Shown one piece after another: positions 17,088 to 24,946 of a DNA stretch of 38,765 bases; position 1 is the stretch's first letter, and each line of letters opens with the position of its first letter. The DNA comes from Gammaproteobacteria bacterium (GTDB lineage Bacteria > Pseudomonadota > Gammaproteobacteria > Pseudomonadales > Azotimanducaceae). A program made the translations under genes and the position numbers. The notes under the pieces were generated by a model. The model was not told where the DNA came from. It worked only from the letters and a program-made list of their open reading frames with translations, and did no database searches. The stretch lies in contig JAPPAV010000065.1 of NCBI GenBank assembly GCA_026705345.1, positions 1-38,765 of the forward strand. The letters run 5' to 3'.

Positions 17088-19228
17088 CCGGTACCGCTCC
17101 CGACGGTTTCGGCGTCCACGAATGCCCGATACCGGCCGTCGGCGGCGATCAGTTGATCGTGCGTACCGTGTTCGACGATGCGACCGTCTTCGACGAGGGC
17201 GATGCGGTCGGCGTTCCGGATCGTCGACAGTCGATGGGTGATCAGGAAGATGACCCGATCCCGACCCCATTCGGCCAGGTTCGCGAGAACCCTCTGCTCG
17301 GTGCGGGCATCCAGCGACGCCGTCGGTTCGTCGAGAATGAGCACCGGCGTATCGCGCACCACGGCCCGGGCAATCGAGAGCCGCTGACGCTGACCCGAGG
17401 AGAGCTTGCCGCCTCGCTCGCCGAGTTCGGTGTCGTAGCCGTTCGCCATCTCGAAGATGAAGTCCTCCGCACAGGCGACCTTGGCCGCCGTCTCGATGGC
17501 AGCTCGATTCGCTTTCGGCGTACCGAACGCGATGTTGTTCGCGACGGTCGCCGCGAACAGGACGTTTTTCTGCAGCGCGATACCGACATGTGCTCTGAGA
17601 TCCGAGACGGCCATATCCCTGATATCCACGTCGTTGATGGACACAGTGCCCTGGTCGGGGTCGTAGAGGCGAAGCAAGAGGTTCATCAGCGTCGACTTTC
17701 CGGCGCCGGTCCCGCCGACGATGGCCGTGACCGTGCCTGCGGAGGCGGCGAGATCGATACCAGCCAACACGTCCTTGCCCGCTTCGTAGCCGAACCGCAC
17801 CGATCGCCATGCAACGGTTTCGATGGGTGCGGGAAACGGCACGGGGTCGGCCGGGTCGGTGACATCCGGCTCGAGATCGAGCAGGAAGAACGCGCGTTCA
17901 AGCGCCAGGAAGAGATCCTGCATGCGCATCCAGATGCCGAGCAGGCCGCGGGCGCGTCCGGCGACGCCGCCGAGGCGCCCCCGTGCGATCTCGACGGCGC
18001 CTAGGTTCCAGATGACGAAGCCGATGATGCCGGCCACAAGTGCGCCCAGGAACGTCTCCCGTTGCTGGATGACCCACGACACCATGAGGTATTCGCCGAC
18101 GATCACGAGGCTCGCGCCCAGCACCGCCACCACCAGCGTGACGAGGACCATGTCGAGGCGCAGGAAGTAGGCCGCGCTCAACGCTTCCCGCGAGTCCTCG
18201 TCGAACTGCTTGAAGATGCGCGCCTCGGCCCGGTTCGCCTTGACGACCTTGACGGCCGTGAACGCTTCCTGGATGCGCGACGTGAGACGGCTGTTGGCAA
18301 CCCGGTTGACCAGTGCGCGACGGCGGATTCGCGGCGTTGACTTGACGATCGTCCAGCCGACGGGGACCGCGACAAGCACGACCATCAAGGCGAACCAGGG
18401 ATCGAAGGCCGCAACGATCCCGACGCCGCCCAGCAGTGCGTAAATGGCCATCAGGGGTGCGATGATCGCGCTCTGGATGAGATTCACGATCATCGCGCTA
18501 TCTTGGTAGACGCGGAAGATGGCGTCCCCCACGCGACTGTTGTCGTGGTACTTGAGCGACAGCGACTCGGCGCGTTCGATCATCGCGACGCGGAGGTTCT
18601 GGTTAACGCACTGCCAGACCCACATGCTGTAGTACCCGAACACGGCGCCGAGGAGACCGCCGAAAACGCCACCCACGACGGTCCACATCAGCAGGCGATT
18701 TCGGACCGTGCGGCGCTGATCCTGCGTCAGCTCCGGTTCGACCGCCGTTGCCGCCTTGTCCTCCCCCTTGGCCGCGGCACCGGTCGCCACGCCTGTTTTC
18801 TTGCCACCGGCACCCTTGGCTTTGCCTCGCCGGATCTTGCCGAGTTTCTGCGGGTCCGTGGTCACGTACTCGTCGTCGACAAACAGCACCGTTGCCTGGA
18901 TCGGTTGCAGCCCCTCGCCGAGAAGCACCTTGTTGTGCATCAGGTCCACGCCGACGAAGAAGCCGACGAGTGCCGCGACACTGCCGGAGAAGGTGAACAC
19001 CAGGACCACCACGATGTGCACGAGCATCGGCCGCATGTAGGGCCAGGTGCGCAAGGCGAGTCCGAACATCCGGCGGAAACTCATTTCCGGCGGGGCCTCA
19101 ACGAGCCGCATGTCGCTGTAGCCCGCGATCAGGGAGAGGGAATCGTGTTCGCCGTCCGGCATCCTCGAACGGTCACGCCCCGTCGCCCGGATGTCGAGTT
19201 CGCTCGCCACGGCCTCCCCTGTTCGCAC
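17084..19228 (-). CDS. ABC exporter half-transporter (TMD-NBD), first gene of the minus-strand pair
   Basis: The protein has 714 residues from a GTG at 19228; an ATG at 19162 (692 residues) directly behind GAGG is a good alternative. After TM1 (MLVHIVVVLVFTFSGSVAALVGFF) comes an unusually long loop of about 80 residues, rich in Lys, Gly and Ala (RRGKAKGAGGKKTGVATGAA), before TM2. By topology this loop should be periplasmic. The NBD has Walker A GGTGAGKST, signature LSSGQRQR, Walker B VLILDEPTAS with catalytic Glu (residue 634 from the GTG) and H-loop ITHR, all functional. It is translationally coupled to the next ABC gene. It diverges from a second ABC pair across a 443-bp gap. Confidence 0.92.
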   Translation of the reverse strand: MRTGEAVASELDIRATGRDRSRMPDGEHDSLSLIAGYSDMRLVEAPPEMSFRRMFGLALRTWPYMRPMLVHIVVVLVFTFSGSVAALVGFFVGVDLMHNKVLLGEGLQPIQATVLFVDDEYVTTDPQKLGKIRRGKAKGAGGKKTGVATGAAAKGEDKAATAVEPELTQDQRRTVRNRLLMWTVVGGVFGGLLGAVFGYYSMWVWQCVNQNLRVAMIERAESLSLKYHDNSRVGDAIFRVYQDSAMIVNLIQSAIIAPLMAIYALLGGVGIVAAFDPWFALMVVLVAVPVGWTIVKSTPRIRRRALVNRVANSRLTSRIQEAFTAVKVVKANRAEARIFKQFDEDSREALSAAYFLRLDMVLVTLVVAVLGASLVIVGEYLMVSWVIQQRETFLGALVAGIIGFVIWNLGAVEIARGRLGGVAGRARGLLGIWMRMQDLFLALERAFFLLDLEPDVTDPADPVPFPAPIETVAWRSVRFGYEAGKDVLAGIDLAASAGTVTAIVGGTGAGKSTLMNLLLRLYDPDQGTVSINDVDIRDMAVSDLRAHVGIALQKNVLFAATVANNIAFGTPKANRAAIETAAKVACAEDFIFEMANGYDTELGERGGKLSSGQRQRLSIARAVVRDTPVLILDEPTASLDARTEQRVLANLAEWGRDRVIFLITHRLSTIRNADRIALVEDGRIVEHGTHDQLIAADGRYRAFVDAETVGSGTG

Positions 19229-19377
19229 GGCCTACGCGACCGTTCCCGTCCACAGCCCGCGCGAGAGTTCGTGGTACGGCAGGCCGAAGGTGTCGATAGT
19301 TACCCATCGACCCACCAAAGGCAAAGCGGTTGTATCCCGTTTTCGCCAAGAAGCCGCCGCGGGTTGTCAGAATCCTC

Positions 19378-19671
19378 TTTGCATCGATCCGGAACGGGCG
19401 TATGATCGCGCTCCTTTTCGCGGCCGACTCAAGGGAGCGCTATCCGATGAAGCATCATCTGCACCCGCTGACCCTCGTGACGAGAGGGGACTAGCTCCTT
19501 CGGCCACGCCCGCTCCGCGCGGGATCACCACTAAAGCGGAGGTTTCCTCCGCCCTCCCCCAGGGGGCTAATCACCAGACGCATCCGCTCGTCGAAGGGCC
19601 TCGCGGCGCGTCCGTCCCGTATTCGGGATGGTGGCGTCAAATGTTCAATCTGAAGCTGTTGGCTTGAACAC
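19378..19671 (+). promoter_or_regulatory. Promoter and structured leader of the plus-strand ABC exporter pair
   Basis: The 443-bp gap between the divergent ABC pairs holds no full gene. A promoter-like TTTGCA (19378-19383), 17-bp spacer and TATGAT (19401-19406) precedes a leader of about 260 nt rich in hairpins. GCGCTCC/GGAGCGC (19408-19414 with 19434-19440) overlaps the ribosome site of a 15-codon frame. CCCTCG-tga-CGAG(A)GGG follows at 19472-19488, then CCCGC/GCGGG (19509-19523), GCGGAGG-ttt-CCTCCGC (19536-19552) and CCCCC-a-GGGGG just after. Such an arrangement suggests attenuation control, but this is inference. Confidence 0.45.
19447..19494 (+). CDS. Possible leader peptide MKHHLHPLTLVTRGD
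   Basis: This short frame has an ATG at 19447, a stop TAG ending at 19494 and AAGGGAG 9 nt upstream. It encodes 15 residues with three His near the start. Its 3' end forms a strong hairpin (19472-19488). It lies in the leader of an ABC exporter pair. In Bacillus subtilis the asymmetric exporter genes bmrC-bmrD follow leader peptide bmrB and are controlled by ribosome-dependent attenuation. The analogy is suggestive only. Confidence 0.35.
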   Translation: MKHHLHPLTLVTRGD

Positions 19672-21507
19672 GTGAATCAAAAGACATCCAGAAACTTGTG
19701 GCGAATCACCGCCGGCCAGCGGGTGCGCTACGCATCGGCCATCGCGGTGACGGGCCTTGCGAGTGCGTTCATGCTTACCGTCCCGCTGGTCGGCGGCTAC
19801 GTCCTCGACGTGGTGGACACCCAGGACCTGTCGCGGGGCGCCGCCGTACTCGTGAACGCCGCCCAGGCGCTGGCCGTTTTCTGGGACGGGCAACCTTACA
19901 TCGCCTATCTCGTTCTCTCCGCCGTCGCGGGCGTCGGCCTCACGGCGCTGGGCGCAGTCTGCCAATACCTGCAGGGCCGATGGGCCGCCATCGCGTCCGA
20001 AGCGCTGGCTCGGCGACTGCGCGAAACGATGTACGCCCGGCTACAGCATCTGCCCGCGTCCTTCTTCGACGAGGCGGACACCGGGGACCTCGTGCAGCGC
20101 TGCAGTTCGGACGTCGAGACGGTGCGCGTCTTCCTGTCCTCCCAGGTGGTGCAGATCGGCCGCTCGGTGCTGCTGCTCAGCGTTCTGACGCCCATACTCT
20201 TCGTCCGCGACCCCCGGCTTGCGGGCCTCGCGCTCGTGCTCATGCCGTTCATCATCACGGGCGCGTACTACTTCTTCGCGAAGGTGCGGGCGCAGTTCAA
20301 GATCACCGACGAGTCGGAGGGCGCCCTTACCGCCCGACTCCAGGAGAACCTCACCGGCATCCGCGTGGTTCGCGCCTTCGCGCGCCAGGAGTACGAAGTC
20401 AGCCACTTCGGCGCCAAGAGCATCGCGCTGCGCGACAACCGTGAACGGCTGAACCGCCTGAGCGGCGCGTACTGGGCGATCAGCGACTTCCTGTGTACGG
20501 CGCAGGTCTGCATCGTGCTCATCGCCGGCGGCATCTTCCTCGCGGGCGGCACACTGACGGTCGGCGAACTGTTCGCCTTCATGATGCAGGTGACGATGGT
20601 CATCTGGCCGGTGAGGCATCTCGGCCAGGTCCTCAACGAGTCCGGCAAGGCGATGGTGTCGCTGGGACGCATCAACCATGTTCTCCAGGCGGACGAGGAA
20701 AGCCGAGGCCCGGCACCGAGTAACGGGCAGACCCGCGGCGAACTGGTACTGGAAGACGTAAGCGTCGAGTACGAACCGGGCAGACCGGTACTCAACGGCC
20801 TTTCGATCCACATCCCCGCCGGTGAAACGGTCGGTATCGTGGGGCCGCCGGGCGCCGGGAAGACCACGCTGATCCGGCTCCTGACCCGGCTCTACGAGCC
20901 ACAGCATGGACGCATTTTGATCGACGGGCTCGAGGTCCGCGACGTTGATCGCCATTGGCTCCGACGCCAATTCGGCATCGTCATGCAGGATCCCTTCCTC
21001 TACTCGCGCACCGTCGCCGACAACCTGCGCGTTGCTCGCGCGGACGTGAACGACGACGAGATGACGGCGGCGGCCCGCGAGGCCGCCGTGCACGACGCCA
21101 TCGTGGGCTTTCCCGCCGGTTACCGGTCACGGGTGGGCGAACGCGGGGTGACCTTGTCGGGCGGTCAACGACAACGTTTGGCATTGGCACGCGCGCTGCT
21201 TGTCGAGCCGCCGATCCTCGTCCTAGACGATGCCCTCTCCGCCGTCGACACCGGTACCGAACGCGAGATCATGGCGGCGCTCAACCGTCGTCGTGGACGC
21301 CATACGACGATCATCATCGCCCACCGGCTGTCTTCCGTTCGCAACGCGGACCGGATCCTGGTGCTGGAACGGGGTCGTCTCATCCAGGAGGGCACGCACG
21401 CCACGTTGGCCGCTGCGTCGGGCCCCTACCGGCGGTTGTGCGAGATCCAGGGTGCGCTGGACGAAGCCATCGAACAGGATCTGAAGGAGGCGTCCGATGT
21501 CGTTTGA
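19672..21507 (+). CDS. ABC exporter half-transporter with a degenerate catalytic site
   Basis: The protein has 611 residues from a GTG at 19672; no strong ribosome site is visible. The membrane domain begins with TM1 (ASAIAVTGLASAFMLTVPLVGGYVL) and runs to about residue 320. The NBD has Walker A GPPGAGKTT from Gly391, canonical signature LSGGQ (495-499) and H-loop IAHR. Walker B reads LVLDDALSAVD, with Asp520 where the catalytic glutamate should be. This Glu-to-Asp change is the hallmark of the degenerate half of heterodimeric exporters such as TM287/288 and BmrC/BmrD. Its partner is the next gene, which overlaps it by 11 bp and has the catalytic Glu. Drug or lipid export is the family role; the cargo is unknown. 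Confidence 0.93.
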   Translation: MNQKTSRNLWRITAGQRVRYASAIAVTGLASAFMLTVPLVGGYVLDVVDTQDLSRGAAVLVNAAQALAVFWDGQPYIAYLVLSAVAGVGLTALGAVCQYLQGRWAAIASEALARRLRETMYARLQHLPASFFDEADTGDLVQRCSSDVETVRVFLSSQVVQIGRSVLLLSVLTPILFVRDPRLAGLALVLMPFIITGAYYFFAKVRAQFKITDESEGALTARLQENLTGIRVVRAFARQEYEVSHFGAKSIALRDNRERLNRLSGAYWAISDFLCTAQVCIVLIAGGIFLAGGTLTVGELFAFMMQVTMVIWPVRHLGQVLNESGKAMVSLGRINHVLQADEESRGPAPSNGQTRGELVLEDVSVEYEPGRPVLNGLSIHIPAGETVGIVGPPGAGKTTLIRLLTRLYEPQHGRILIDGLEVRDVDRHWLRRQFGIVMQDPFLYSRTVADNLRVARADVNDDEMTAAAREAAVHDAIVGFPAGYRSRVGERGVTLSGGQRQRLALARALLVEPPILVLDDALSAVDTGTEREIMAALNRRRGRHTTIIIAHRLSSVRNADRILVLERGRLIQEGTHATLAAASGPYRRLCEIQGALDEAIEQDLKEASDVV

Positions 21508-23392
21508 AGACGAACAATTCGACGACGGCGTGAGCGACGACGCCGCAAGGGTCCAACTCGATCTGTGGAAGCGGCTGTTCGGCTACGCACTGGCCTACAA
21601 GAGGGAACTGGCGTTCCTGATCGTCGCGGCCATCGCAACCGCCGCCGTGGAGGTCTCCTACTCGCTGTTCGCCAAGTGGGTGGTCGACGACGTCCAGGCG
21701 AATGGCATGGACGCGTCGTTCGGGCTCTGGGCCGGGCTATACCTGCTCTGCAACCTAGTGGTCGCGGTGTCCGTCGGCGGATTCGAGTGGATTGCCGGCA
21801 GAGTCAGCTGCTACGTCAGCCACGACATCCGCTTCGACGCCTTCGTGAATCTCCAGAAGCTGTCGTTCTCGTACTACGACCGGCGTCCGGTGGGCTGGCT
21901 CATGGCGCGCCTGACCGCCGACTGCGACCGCCTGACGGGCATCCTGTCCTGGGGGTTCGTGGACATGATCTGGGGGCTGACCATCATGGTCGGCCTCACC
22001 GGGGCCATGCTGGTGATGGATTGGCGGCTGGCGCTGCTCGTGATGACGGTGCTGCCCGTGGTCTGGTGGGTGTCGATCAAGTTCCACCGCCGCATCTTGA
22101 AGAGCGCCCGCCTGGTGCGCAGCACCAACTCGGAGATAACGGGATCGTTCAACGAGTCCATCATGGGGGTGGTGACGAGCAAGACCTTCGTCAGCCAAGA
22201 CGCCAACGCCAAACAGTTCGGCACGTTGACGAACCGGATGTACCAGGCCTCGGTGCGCAACCTCGTACTCGCCGCGGTGTACCTGCCGCTCGTCCTGGTT
22301 ATCGCTTCGGTGGCCGTCAACCTGACGCTCACGGTGGGTGGATCGTTCGTCTATCTGGGACTCATCGGCGCTGGCACGGTGGTTGCCTTCACGATGCTCG
22401 CCCGCAATTTCTTCTGGCCGGCCGAGATCATGTCCTCCTGGTTCATCGAACTGCAGATGGCCCAGGCTGCCGCCGAGCGGGTGCTCTCGGTGATCGACGA
22501 GGATCCGGAAATACAAGACTCGTCAAGCGTTCTTCGGGCTCTTGCAGCCGCCGAGGGGTCCAGCGCAGCGCCCCTCGGCCGGTTCGCGGCGGACGGCGGC
22601 CACGCTCGCATTCAACGAATCGAACTCAAGGGCGTCGGCTTCGCCTACGATCCCGACCAGCCCGTGCTCCGGGACATCGACCTCGCCGCCCGACGCGGCG
22701 ACACCATCGCCATCGTCGGGCCCACCGGCGGCGGCAAAAGCACGCTCGTCAACGTGATCTGCCGGTTCTACGAACCAACGGCCGGGCAGGTATTGATCGA
22801 CGGAACCGACTATCGCAACCGAAGCCTGCATTGGCTGCAATCGAACCTCGGCATGGTCCTGCAGGACGCCCACGTGTTCAGCGGTTCGATCCGCGAGAAC
22901 ATCCGCTACGGCCAATTGAGCGCCACCGACGCGCAGGTGGAGCAAGCCGCGCGACTTGCCGATGCCCACGGTTTCATTTCGGCGTTGGACCAAGGCTACG
23001 ACACGCCGGCGGGCGAAGGCGGCAGTCGGCTCTCGGCGGGCCAAAAGCAACTGATTTCGCTGGCCCGCGCGATCCTCGCCGACCCGCAACTCCTGGTCAT
23101 GGACGAGGCGACGTCGTCGGTGGACACCGAAACGGAACTCGCAATTCAGCACGCCCTGGCCGAGATATTCAAAGGCCGAATCAGCTTCGTGATCGCACAC
23201 CGGTTGTCGACGATCCGGAACGCGACACGCATCCTGGTGGTCGACGAGGGACGCATCGTCGAATCCGGCGACCACCGCGAACTGATGGCTGCCAACGGTC
23301 GCTACGCAGCGCTTTACCGGCAGCAGGGGCTCAACGAAGCCACGCGTGAATGGCGCCGGGTCACCAACACGGAGCGATCAACCACCACTTGA
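21497..23392 (+). CDS. ABC exporter half-transporter, catalytic partner
   Basis: This 631-residue protein starts at the ATG at 21497 behind GGAGG, inside the end of the preceding ABC gene. TM1 is ELAFLIVAAIATAAVEVSYSLF. The NBD has Walker A GPTGGGKST from Gly408, Walker B LLVMDEATSSVD with catalytic Glu537 and H-loop IAHR. Its signature is LSAGQ (from 512), a departure from LSGGQ. In asymmetric exporters that altered signature completes the non-hydrolysing site with the partner's degenerate Walker B. The two genes thus fit the TM287/TM288 pattern. A poorly conserved linker of about 40 residues separates membrane and nucleotide domains. Confidence 0.93.
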   Translation: MSFEDEQFDDGVSDDAARVQLDLWKRLFGYALAYKRELAFLIVAAIATAAVEVSYSLFAKWVVDDVQANGMDASFGLWAGLYLLCNLVVAVSVGGFEWIAGRVSCYVSHDIRFDAFVNLQKLSFSYYDRRPVGWLMARLTADCDRLTGILSWGFVDMIWGLTIMVGLTGAMLVMDWRLALLVMTVLPVVWWVSIKFHRRILKSARLVRSTNSEITGSFNESIMGVVTSKTFVSQDANAKQFGTLTNRMYQASVRNLVLAAVYLPLVLVIASVAVNLTLTVGGSFVYLGLIGAGTVVAFTMLARNFFWPAEIMSSWFIELQMAQAAAERVLSVIDEDPEIQDSSSVLRALAAAEGSSAAPLGRFAADGGHARIQRIELKGVGFAYDPDQPVLRDIDLAARRGDTIAIVGPTGGGKSTLVNVICRFYEPTAGQVLIDGTDYRNRSLHWLQSNLGMVLQDAHVFSGSIRENIRYGQLSATDAQVEQAARLADAHGFISALDQGYDTPAGEGGSRLSAGQKQLISLARAILADPQLLVMDEATSSVDTETELAIQHALAEIFKGRISFVIAHRLSTIRNATRILVVDEGRIVESGDHRELMAANGRYAALYRQQGLNEATREWRRVTNTERSTTT

Positions 23393-23720
23393 TCGTCCGG
23401 AGAGAGTCGTTTCAATCGAGAGTCGGAAACTCGAAAGCGCTGTTCGATCTCGTCCTCGACGACGCCGGTAACACAACCTCGCGTCGTCTAAGTCAACCTG
23501 TAGCCGGCGATAGTCCGGAGGGACTCCCGAGAGCAAAGACGATACCAAAAGGCCACGTGAGAGACTTTCACCCTTATCCGACCAAAGTGAAACGACATCG
23601 TTTTACCGAATGACCTCAGTGGAAGCATAAAGATAGTCGTAAGTCGTGTCGAGATTCGCGAACCAAACGAGGGTTCAGCGACCGACTGGGCACCGCGCCA
23701 ACTTGATAGGAGATTCAGCA
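23393..23720. other. 328-bp intergenic stretch, less GC-rich
   Basis: No gene is supported here. Base composition falls visibly compared with the ABC genes. A weak promoter-like TTTACC (23602-23607), 18-bp spacer and CATAAA (23626-23631) precedes the exported-protein gene. TTTCAC (23566-23571) and GTGAAA (23587-23592) form a short dyad of uncertain meaning. I see no clear terminator for the ABC operon. Confidence 0.4.
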
Positions 23721-24479
23721 ATGAGAGTCATTTGTACTGCGTGGCTATCTGCTTTCGCAATAGTCGTGACAGCGGCATCAGCCAGCGAGTCCGAGGAACC
23801 ATCGAGGGATGCCTCCCCAGTCGCCCACTCCGTCGGCCTGACCGAGGAGGTGCGAGAGCACATCGGCCGATCAATCCGCGAGGGCAAGAAAAACGCTGGC
23901 CTCACGTTCGCGAGGCCATTGGCGATAGACGACCTTCTCGGATTGAGCTACGAGCCGCTGGCCGGTCGCCTAGTCGACGAGTTCCTCGGCGACCTCGCCG
24001 CTTCCGGCGAGAGCGACATTGGTGCCGGAATGGTGTCAATCCTCAATCTGGAGGTCGCGACACCAGGCAGAGAGGTCTCGCTTCCCGCAGAGGCGGCCTT
24101 GCATGTAAGGCTGCATGCCCAATTGACGACTACACCAGACAAAGTCGACTTCCGACTGGTTGTCCCCGTCTACCAAAAGGAGCCGGGACGTTATTTCCTT
24201 CTCAATCCGATGGACTTCCTCCAGAACGTGCAGTTCAAATTCGCCAGCATTCTGGAGCGCGACGACGAAACACAACTAGCTGCGAAACCGACCTTGACGA
24301 TATCGCACTTGGAGGGCTTCAAATTCAACGACCAGACGGTCGAGGACTTCATGCCAACAGGAGTTCCACTCGTTTACAAGATCGGGTTCGGGTCCGTGAC
24401 CGTCGAGTCGGGCAACCAATGGGCAGGGAGGCCAACCGGCCTTTACGGTTTCGATCCGGTAGAGGAGTTCGTACGATGA
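23721..24479 (+). CDS. Exported protein of unknown function
   Basis: The protein has 252 residues from the ATG at 23721, 8 nt behind GGAGA. It begins with a clear Sec signal peptide (MRVICTAWLSAFAIVVTAASA, cleavage near residue 21). The mature part is mixed alpha/beta, without cysteines or a motif I recognise. I can name no family. Stretches such as LHVRLHAQLTTTPDKVDFRL and KPTLTISHLEGFKFNDQ look like beta-strands of a soluble periplasmic domain. The stop overlaps the ATG of the following lipoprotein gene (ATGA), so the two products are probably made together and may interact. Codon use is less GC-rich than in the flanking operons. Confidence 0.75.
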   Translation: MRVICTAWLSAFAIVVTAASASESEEPSRDASPVAHSVGLTEEVREHIGRSIREGKKNAGLTFARPLAIDDLLGLSYEPLAGRLVDEFLGDLAASGESDIGAGMVSILNLEVATPGREVSLPAEAALHVRLHAQLTTTPDKVDFRLVVPVYQKEPGRYFLLNPMDFLQNVQFKFASILERDDETQLAAKPTLTISHLEGFKFNDQTVEDFMPTGVPLVYKIGFGSVTVESGNQWAGRPTGLYGFDPVEEFVR

Positions 24480-24853
24480 AAGCGAGAACGAATGCACTGA
24501 ACTCATTGCGCACCATTGTTTTTCTGGCGCTTACTGTTCCGCTAACAGGATGCCTATCCGGACAAATCGGCGGCAATCTGTCGGTCACCTTCTGCGGCTC
24601 TCCGAGCGAGGACTGCTACCAATGTGAGATGCAGTTCAAGAGGTCGTTCTTGGGTCAGACCTTGGTGGAGTTCACGGACACCATGGACAGTTGTGCAGAA
24701 AACGGAAAGTGGGATCAAGACATCTACGACCAGCACCAGCAGTGCCAGGGGTCGGAACGGTCAGCCTACTCGAATGCCACCTACGACTTCACGGTTGAAA
24801 ACGGGGAGATCGACTACGACCGATCAGTCTCGCGGCTACGGTGCCGACGCTGA
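24476..24853 (+). CDS. Cysteine-rich lipoprotein of unknown function
   Basis: The protein has 125 residues. Its signal peptide ends in a lipobox, VPLTGC, with lipidation at Cys26. Residue 27 is Ser, which favours outer-membrane sorting under the Lol +2 rule. The mature part has six further cysteines (TFC, EDC, YQC, DSC, HQQC, LRC), enough for three disulfides, and is rich in acidic and polar residues. I recognise no family. The ATG overlaps the preceding exported-protein stop. The next gene encodes a redox-type protein in the same direction, so a small envelope operon is likely. Confidence 0.75.
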   Translation: MKARTNALNSLRTIVFLALTVPLTGCLSGQIGGNLSVTFCGSPSEDCYQCEMQFKRSFLGQTLVEFTDTMDSCAENGKWDQDIYDQHQQCQGSERSAYSNATYDFTVENGEIDYDRSVSRLRCRR

Positions 24854-24946
24854 ATGCGGCGCGGGATCCAGGAGGGGATTCACCCCGCCTGAAAACCCGG
24901 AGAAGGTTCTGGTCTGGAGCAAGCGAAACATGGGAACGCATAGACT

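Noticed and set aside
18503-19405. 300-codon plus-strand frame opposite the first ABC gene
   Set aside because: Antisense shadow typical of GC-rich coding DNA; low-complexity His/Asp/Arg content.
19191-19667. 158-codon frame spanning the gap between the ABC pairs
   Set aside because: No ribosome site or protein-like pattern, and it runs through promoter-like and hairpin elements.
21565-23349. 594-codon plus-strand frame inside the second ABC gene
   Set aside because: Out-of-frame shadow with Arg/Pro-rich sequence; the ABC frame carries all motifs.
23566-23592. TTTCAC/GTGAAA dyad before the exported-protein gene
   Set aside because: Only 6-bp arms around 15 bases; no neighbouring regulator or second copy supports an operator.
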